A DNA stretch of 64,000 nt from Streptomyces sp. NBC_01571 (GTDB lineage: Bacteria; Actinomycetota; Actinomycetes; Streptomycetales; Streptomycetaceae): contig NZ_JAPEPZ010000001.1 of the NCBI RefSeq assembly GCF_026339875.1, forward strand, positions 8,432,001-8,496,000, in the 5' to 3' direction. This document shows positions 61,801 through 64,000 of the stretch, one piece after another. How positions within the stretch are numbered: the stretch's first letter is position 1; each line of letters opens with the position of its first letter. A program made the translations under genes and the position numbers. Below the pieces are notes generated by a model, which saw only the letters and a list, made by a program, of their open reading frames with translations, was not told where the DNA came from and made no database searches.

Positions 61801-64000
61801 CGGAGACCGCGTCGTCATCGGTCACATCGGCCCCAGCAGCCCCGCGCAGGCAGGGAAAGCCGCACCGGCTACGGCACCGGAACCCGCACCTGCACCGATG
61901 TCCCCGGCCGACGAGCAACAGGAGGAGAGCGTGACGTCGACCGAGCCGGAGACGGCGGCCGAAGGACCCTGGACGAGCCGAATCAAGATCGTCAGCGATG
62001 CGACCGGTACCTACGTCACGGGCACAACAGGCGCCCCCGCGGAAGACGGCCTTCGCGAGCTGCTGAAGCGGGACCGCAACTTCAAGTACGAGAAGGGTCG
62101 TTGGCGCTACAACGGCATGCGCGGGCAGAAAGAGCAGCTCCTGGGAGAAGTCCGGGCCTTCCTCACGGCCCGGGACGCCCAGGAAGGCGCGGTCGCGGCC
62201 GTGGCCAGCGGGAAGTACCCGCCAACCGCTCAGCAACAGGCGATCATCGATGCGGCCGTCGAGGGCAAGCACGTTGCTGTCCAGGCGCTCGCGGGCACCG
62301 GGAAGACCTCGACGTTGGTGATGATCGCCGCGCAGATGCTGGAGCGGCGCATCGGCTATATCGCCTTCAACCGGGCTATCGCCGACGAAGCGGGCCAGAA
62401 GTTCGGTCGCAACGTCACCGCCCGGACCAGCCACTCCTTCGCACTGCAGGATCTGCGCAACACCCCCTACCGGCAGAAGGTGTCCATCGCCGGCTCGCGC
62501 AACAGCGGCGCCCGGCGTCCCAAGGACGTCGCGGCAGCGCTCGGCATCACCGCTGAGATACGGGTCGGCGACCGCGACGGCAACCTCCAGCACGTCGGGC
62601 CCGAGGACATCGCCAAGATCGTGATGGGGGCGCTCCGCCGCTACCGGCAGAGCGCTGATGTCGAACTCGGGCGCCAGCACCTCGGGGAGAAGTGGGCGCA
62701 CGTCCCCGCCGCGCGCACGCTGCTGGGGTACGCCCGCCGGGCCTGGGCGGACATCGCGGATCCGAACAGCAACAAGATCTTCTTCGATCACGACGACTAT
62801 CTGAAGATCTGGGCCCTGTCAGACCCGCGCCTGAACTTCGACACGATCTTCTTCGACGAGGCCCAGGACATCAATCCTGTGCTGCGGAAGGTGATCCAGG
62901 ACCAGGACGCCCAGATCATCGTCGTCGGCGATAGCAATCAGGCGATCTATGAATTCCGCGGTGCCGTCGATGCTCTGCGGGACTGGCCGGCCGACGTGGT
63001 CTTGCCCCTGACACAGAGTTGGCGGTTCGGCCCCGCCGTCGCCGAGGTGGGCAACGCCTACCTCGCCCTCCTCGAATCCGACCTCCGGCTGGAAGGCGCA
63101 CCCACCCTCGACACCGTCCTGGGCACCGTCGAAGAGCCCGATGCGATCCTGACCTACAGCAACGTCGGCGCCATCTCTGCCGTCTTCGCGGGATTCGAGG
63201 CCGGCAAGCGCGTGGCACTCGTCGGCGGCGGCCGGGACATCGAAGACATCGCCCGGGCCGCCCGGGATCTCCAGCAGGGCCGCCGCACCAAGCACCCCGA
63301 ACTGTCGGCCTTCGACAACTGGAACGAGGTCAAGGAGTACGCCGAATCCGACGAGGAAGCGAGCACCCTGCAGACGTTCGTACGGCTCGTCGACCGCTAC
63401 ACACCCCAGGGCCTGATCAACATGATCCGCGACCTGGTCCCGGAGCAAGCCCGTGACGAGGAAACCCGCCCCGAACTGGTCGTCTCCACCGCCCACAAGT
63501 CCAAGGGCCGCGAATGGGACCAGGTCCAGGTCTGGAGCGACTTCCCCCAGCCCAAGGAAGACGCCAAGACCGGCGAACTCATCCTGCCCGCACCGGACAA
63601 ACTGCGCCTGGCCTACGTGACGGTGACCCGGGCGAGGAAACGGCTCGGCATAGGATCCCTCGGCTGGATCCACACCATCGGCGCTCTCGCGGACACCGTC
63701 CCGACCGAGATCGCTGCCACCCCGGCACCCGAGCAGGCCGCCCCCACCCCCGTCGTCGCTGACGAGACTGCCGCACCTGAACTGCCCCTGCCCCCAGCGT
63801 CCGTTGAGAGCGGGACGCCCGACGCTGTCCCCGAAGAGCAGCCGGAGCCCATGGTCAGCGAGGCGTCAGACGACGAGCCCGCAGCCTCGGTTCACCAGGC
63901 CGCTGCAGCCTCCGCAGAGACTGCCGACCCTGATGCGACCGACGACACCGAAGCCGCGATGTGGGACACGGCACGGCCTGAAGAGACGGAGGCCGGCCCT
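49877..64000 (+). CDS. giant methyltransferase-SNF2 helicase-UvrD helicase protein, 3' end outside window
   Basis: One frame is open from the TTG at 49877 (GGGAG six bases upstream) to the window end, 4,708 codons without a stop. Domains in order: adenine-specific DNA methyltransferase-like (glycine motif LEPGVGAGRF near residue 277, catalytic NPPF-like VVGNVPFGKY near 335); SNF2-type helicase (Walker A HGTGAGKT near 960, DEAH box YDEAH near 1119, HATATP, arginine motif QSLGRGKRQGN near 1471); coiled coil (1550-1610); long Pro/Ala-rich linkers with helical modules; a tandem duplication (3630-3940); and a UvrD/Rep helicase (ALAGTGKTSTL near 4138, FFDEAQDINP, VGDSNQAIYEFRGA, TAHKSKGREWD, YVTVTRARKRL). 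It lies at the end of the transfer operon. The residues before about 170 overlap the small gene at 50082 and may not all be translated. Confidence 0.85.
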   Translation, partial: MSTPQQPADDNSINDSGFLPGLDFGDQDPPAREGAAARPDGPAAGEDETGHPVPPTRSNSAEQAGEFDDEPVRRTGDDALGGAQTPGVRGAEEPGGVLRGTRGGDLDGDRDPGPGPGGPGAGRGGIPAAPAAAEHLPFDGGGRSAEGEGAPGRGAGPGVARPGARTERERVAANIAAVHVVLRLRAEDRPATDAERQVLQQWTGWGATPYLFDERKKFAAMFAGERAHLRDILSDDEYAKARSSTLNAHYTDPAYARVVWQALQRFGVPAGAQLRVLEPGVGAGRFLADAPADAEIVGVEVDPITAAVARALYPNAQILTESFADTRPPEEDFDVVVGNVPFGKYKVTDRKHNPGRRHSIHNHFILKSLALTRPGGIVVLITSRYTLDGTDEAREAREQMAAVADLLGAVRLPSNSHQDAAGTNVVMDLLVFRRRGEGETPAEADWLTVEPTVLPGARTGVASQPIEINNYFVQHPEMVLGTPKVDIVRYGPKLVVQGNPQAEAALGAALDQVAQRAHESGRTFTERMVFRGTLEKYDGLLELGPEGTFTEIRNGRPVPHVPAKTQVRELRELIGLRDIAVALLDEESEHHLITPRMTQLRAELNRRYDAYVARFGPINRFKVNNPPSGEADQDDNAPERRTYPRMGGFRNDPFAPYVFALEKFDEDHQSAAKADLFAKRVVAPPEPLTRADSAEDAALICWDQYNEIRLDVVAALLDLDSERAAREALGTLVYDDPAGGLVRRMEYISGNVRRKLAAAEKAAAKDPAFAVNVEALREVIPRDLQPAEIQSRLGAAWVSAKYVQQFLREILEDDDIKVSNLGARWSVKGGENGSLLARTVWGTQARSAQALASNLLNNQEILVTRKIPPDGQIVTDRQATAFALAKSKQLDDRFRMWLWEDPDRAETLLRYYNDRYNAIVPPTYNGVQITAPGLSKAYTLHPHQKAAVARIRASRHGVGLYHGTGAGKTLEMIVGGMELTRLGLAKKPVYAVPKGVLGQFQREFLQAYPRARILVADSSDLTGERRHKFVARWSTGNWDAVIISHTAFKKIPMSKPARLDYINREVKRLEAHLDNADGDDKYTVKDIENQIATLKGRIEDELKTPGDSGVEFERTGSTYIFYDEAHTLKNLRVISSIRELALEGNQITADMDMKLSYLRKNYGGRVTTHATATPVDNSPMEILTAIKYLGPDLLRDEWGIEEDDQFVSTFIQPVNRVEMSPDGNSFSTRARYARYVNQTELKRVLFTIADVKLKRDLQLGEPAIIGGEMRILEAEASPELRQLMQSLGRRMMGIRLGSPDLKYNRKGKLVEDNTLWISTDGRLASLDVRLVNKSTDEAQKVDVAADELFRIWQLHKDDVYYDDDGNEEPNRGSLQLAFCDLGVPGPDKEFVFYEALREALTARGMPGSLIRFDQEAKNPQQKARLDKDAREGRIAVLVGSRSGLGTGRNLQKRVIHVMQIDPTWKATPIIQSLGRGKRQGNQNKAIHHTAIITKKSYDPFLWQKVATKQAFAEAILDINDTSRILEAAEDGDDGRIPAGVMFAVAADKPELEQLERVEGMLAKLRLEQQMWHDEQFAYEVTGEQGRRRVQDLKAHMQEARAAMERRTATRGDAFTMTVDGRAYDERREAGEALAQRLERLVRVSVNSGGQPQDASVGELGGIPVHALVQRSFEGLIVGVYFQNVPVDTIWLSASGLAKQDRVGLIRKLENALDGLETVHAKAEQHIARIEANIARAKALVGKPFPQQAELDKIEAQHRKLTKALGVQGAAETSEPEVHDAGVTEAGADLVDAAVHDAMVMAGGSADGWVEVDPATLTPDDLSETTRGFLEALADGTRTRAIPDAAPAGSDARTTTGRAAVGAGGEPGPVASAPWPYPDEAAAVAGEDAVLADFAAWQNLDVVEGMSGRGQELAGHMEQAGLALAEALHHARESADETPVPGGDPWALDLFHGLARACEDFLSHLDSPRFKPNATGRAMRDVTEQVARSAREHITYVAPLEGRRRSVQPTTAPAHPSPSRQPAPGASSPETGRPFDPDRWYQHTMLGGTLSDSRGTFLNDIVQQLGHDGSDVAIEPDATGTVVITGPMGSVKVTPLTEELPASVAQAYEAAIDQLLQDAQRALRGNGSQAGDLFDAWLTGQLGSRATSLKAALAGDGDETAFRQAMRVHFYEIAPWAHPDTADRPQPGPRPQHETAADAELADAPPPSRARAPEQAPGDAASASAGTPAASPPAAGDHRQDSPPTADTARTAQEHPGSAAEPEPVPATTPHATTQRPGHVPNTPYADRSESWTAEQAALTAYRRWVSDHAGRLATGERAEGLMAAADTAMTSSRKGRIARLLGVELPTDWAHLLRLADHCRSVVEQWEREDGRSTEGNWAIYTALRDHASRHRSTVEDRSSDAYQQWVRSPEPLTLDEDAVEFIPGILPWDQYTVAGPRGLRAGPVSGRDLAAGLAQLSADGTDLEETEDGLVVSGPDDFRFSVQLATAQPATPAAPSATTPTPAPQPATSDVPSPEPDGTTDAEAETPVATASAPPENAAGTRPEGFGSALPQVANLAIVLEGYADPAELVGGRRYVGMAAEQLRRALARQESDPPSAAHQDADAAAAGVIESEPRTPTDVFSIYDRLAGTAVQLADDPRHDVRTAAQKAVQYTERHLARMQARPNDLAEMLLDAADVDEDHTSVLDHPDPLRLTAPWYQDSAEIGRALSDIFDSFPKWPHAYDDHGGPYSDRLRGAMLMLRRPHDTVASALTDWMEVTSHALGAAQEAEAAGDGVSRYALRDLARKAFQHHQRLAAHELGMEEIPYEAADDFVGGANKAESAWNWWMASDTAKALRDIRPDASGARQALDAAGDTRYAADFVTLASETLDEVNRHVTAMAHAAYDLVLSLPASFYRHPDDAKRLGDLVRRSYEHAVACRASTARPETVAAVQAGVAQRRQRLEAEHDPVPEPQQTPPSAGTVLEIEHHYRGTVVRGTTSEDSDAPIRAALDRHKFRWSRNQGFWYLKRNMSRPTRDLHVRNLTGELTRMGRPFRMVEEPEQDSATEIVIPVGEPYTSKEDAQNDFWEMYGALSGLKDTPAGRRLIGRGITDQGVQTRPDGQAVWLAMEELCDGPVGRVSDPFTHPADTVVERCTKLARTVLVLARNLEEERYRAPKAMGHFRKMNKFAVQLASRITATAQHGNDWQEIFGTPALPAAQTQSERPEPAGQETARTPDSPRHPELREDEQASVPTGQMAGNEPAKVQQRRIEITVAARSAAGHLLVNVAIPAERTGAAQEVPDLRGADIPGLTLPAHAALPLLQRPAKLSDSLVSDEEVDTWLSERLPDSPVAPAWNAPAVRAVIQQTVRDLLRDSMAPDHEDVAAWLVNAASENPALVQAAHANNQADFRAVFATAADELITDGGSEHLLWTYLKEDGRRQVLDLACPRAHRELRAQPVAPVPQEPGPPVPDEQSAASPAVDENDRERKRAEFQAESARWAAGMRDDAQKRAVRAALADDHLRALLADGRPREEARELFMAWLGSADLSATGAGGDRFRDWFRHDQQEVQEQYAKGAFEQVYYAALAAAPNDQPAEAGAARQAGAVTAESATSSAASKSRQTTTPRNSSTAEPSAQAVGGALTGTLTGPSLAEEHLHSLPLGPEHRPGEDVRLAVLATLPFRDGRVRDALLLLQQVEDDGDDLLVYGAQIVPANDHVVSTVDGRWTPEDLLFLPDTCVLPLARPIPWAEAESLVAMPYEEAVRCLPLTGADDGNRHPPEALAPTESPSSADEADPAEVPTTAAVTADPEHATPHAPQQIAPAGPEPVDTQKLLSSAVEPLTQDHLRALPRYDESPPSDAEIQFAVVATLTYPNGVIPDAVILLQAAEEDRRYGDALHGVLIAPESKLALTSKTGYTVLPRDLLHRTNARLLPLEDGLTWEQVEELVRLPYAQALGRLPLAAQNTPSTGTPARNAQQKADQPEQGTAPLQELIGALGDRVVIGHIGPSSPAQAGKAAPATAPEPAPAPMSPADEQQEESVTSTEPETAAEGPWTSRIKIVSDATGTYVTGTTGAPAEDGLRELLKRDRNFKYEKGRWRYNGMRGQKEQLLGEVRAFLTARDAQEGAVAAVASGKYPPTAQQQAIIDAAVEGKHVAVQALAGTGKTSTLVMIAAQMLERRIGYIAFNRAIADEAGQKFGRNVTARTSHSFALQDLRNTPYRQKVSIAGSRNSGARRPKDVAAALGITAEIRVGDRDGNLQHVGPEDIAKIVMGALRRYRQSADVELGRQHLGEKWAHVPAARTLLGYARRAWADIADPNSNKIFFDHDDYLKIWALSDPRLNFDTIFFDEAQDINPVLRKVIQDQDAQIIVVGDSNQAIYEFRGAVDALRDWPADVVLPLTQSWRFGPAVAEVGNAYLALLESDLRLEGAPTLDTVLGTVEEPDAILTYSNVGAISAVFAGFEAGKRVALVGGGRDIEDIARAARDLQQGRRTKHPELSAFDNWNEVKEYAESDEEASTLQTFVRLVDRYTPQGLINMIRDLVPEQARDEETRPELVVSTAHKSKGREWDQVQVWSDFPQPKEDAKTGELILPAPDKLRLAYVTVTRARKRLGIGSLGWIHTIGALADTVPTEIAATPAPEQAAPTPVVADETAAPELPLPPASVESGTPDAVPEEQPEPMVSEASDDEPAASVHQAAAASAETADPDATDDTEAAMWDTARPEETEAGP
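50082..50354 (+). CDS. small MNRYG-type protein, copy 2
   Basis: This 90-residue protein begins MNRYGAQAMTHWEEHKP and continues with EEFFAELGEEISTEIE. Its start is supported by GGGGAG about eight bases upstream. It is a sister of the protein at 49445, and both are mostly helical and acidic. It lies wholly inside another open frame that begins at TTG 49877 and leads into the giant gene. Its similarity to copy 1 and its better composition argue that it is really translated here. Confidence 0.7.
   Translation: MNRYGAQAMTHWEEHKPQAFGELKNPEEFFAELGEEISTEIETRARDLAGQEPDGEGYLQRLQRLNTSRLTAEGEVLRERVLLDVEPDQE
58763..58972 (+). repeat. Trp-rich small domain, copy A, inside the giant gene
   Basis: Residues about 2963-3032 contain GTVVRGTTSED, then HKFRWSRNQGFWYL. 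A related module recurs at 61982. The pattern, a strand with GT-x-V-x-GTT then a basic aromatic strand, is shared between the two. Confidence 0.45.
60763..61118 (+). repeat. tandem protein repeat, unit 1, inside the giant gene
   Basis: The unit spans about 118 residues from EEHLHSLPLG to YEEAVRCLPLT. Landmarks are LAVLATLPFRDGRVRDALLL, VYGAQIVPAN, WTPEDLLFLPDT and WAEAESLVAMPYEEA. Each has a counterpart at the same spacing in unit 2. Confidence 0.6.
61328..61693 (+). repeat. tandem protein repeat, unit 2, inside the giant gene
   Basis: The unit runs from LTQDHLRALPRY to YAQALGRLPL. Landmarks are FAVVATLTYPNGVIPDAVIL, LHGVLIAPES, YTVLPRDLLHR and WEQVEELVRLPYAQA. The two units are diverged at amino-acid level, so the duplication is old. 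Confidence 0.6.
61982..62178 (+). repeat. Trp-rich small domain, copy B, just before the UvrD-like helicase
   Basis: Residues about 4036-4100 contain GTYVTGTTGAP, then RNFKYEKGRWRYNGM, resembling copy A at 58763. It leads directly into the helicase domain. Confidence 0.45.

Noticed and set aside
61013..62791. Minus-strand frame of 592 codons
   Set aside because: It is antisense to the repeats and the UvrD-like helicase start. It contains no recognised domain.
1..64000. CRISPR arrays, tRNA or rRNA genes, intact insertion sequences
   Set aside because: I looked for regular short repeats, T-loop-like GTTCGA contexts with acceptor stems, and transposase motifs; none could be supported.

Overview
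The window looks like accessory DNA from a Streptomyces-type actinomycete. It is very GC-rich, uses many GTG and TTG starts and 4-nt ATGA/GTGA gene overlaps, and carries a conservon (sensor ATPase, roadblock, DUF742, Ras-like GTPase), which is typical of that group. No tRNA, rRNA, CRISPR array or intact insertion sequence was seen. Whether this is a plasmid or an integrated element in a chromosome cannot be decided here.

1-18.5 kb is a patchwork of small-molecule and regulatory genes. It holds a 5'-truncated sugar-nucleotide epimerase, an S-adenosylhomocysteine-hydrolase-like protein with a C-terminal frameshift, a NUDIX hydrolase and a CMP-Kdo-synthetase-like enzyme, all apparently co-transcribed. 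A large regulator-like protein follows, ending in a clear hairpin, then the conservon with an added GAF protein, and a convergent acyl-CoA dehydrogenase. From 11 to 13.7 kb there is decay: a 35-codon remnant of an endonuclease/exonuclease/phosphatase (EEP) protein, a phosphotransferase with degenerate catalytic residues, and a DEAD-type helicase that has lost its second motor domain. An intact EEP protein comes next, then a tight unit of a 49-aa peptide, a phosphotransferase, a NUDIX hydrolase and an ABC exporter.

18.8-32.5 kb is an arsenic-resistance island in divergent units. One has ArsR facing a flavoprotein, an ArsI-type C-As lyase and an MFS transporter. Another has ArsR, a MIP channel and ArsO facing ArsC, thioredoxin reductase and thioredoxin. 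Beyond a terminator hairpin lie a CoA-disulfide-reductase-like enzyme, an ArsR-phosphatase fusion and a second ArsC. No ArsB or Acr3 pump is visible; the MIP channel and the MFS protein are the only export candidates. Two related nuclease-like proteins with different N-termini lie on either side of the first ars unit, next to a possible HEPN protein.

32.7-38.3 kb carries a glycosyltransferase remnant and then a defence-like run: a RelE/HigB-like domain fused to a Ser/Thr kinase, an Mrr-like PD-(D/E)XK nuclease, and an unrecognised protein. 38.8-64 kb is a conjugative-transfer module: a peptidoglycan hydrolase, a pilin-like peptide, VirB8-, VirB6-, SCO6880-, VirB4- and VirD4-like proteins, and small accessory proteins. 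It is followed by one reading frame of at least 4,708 codons that runs off the window end. That frame encodes an adenine-methyltransferase-like domain, a SNF2-type helicase, long linkers, an internal tandem duplication and a UvrD/Rep-type helicase, and it is the most remarkable feature here. The defence-like genes at 33-37.7 kb are the other main candidate for something undescribed.
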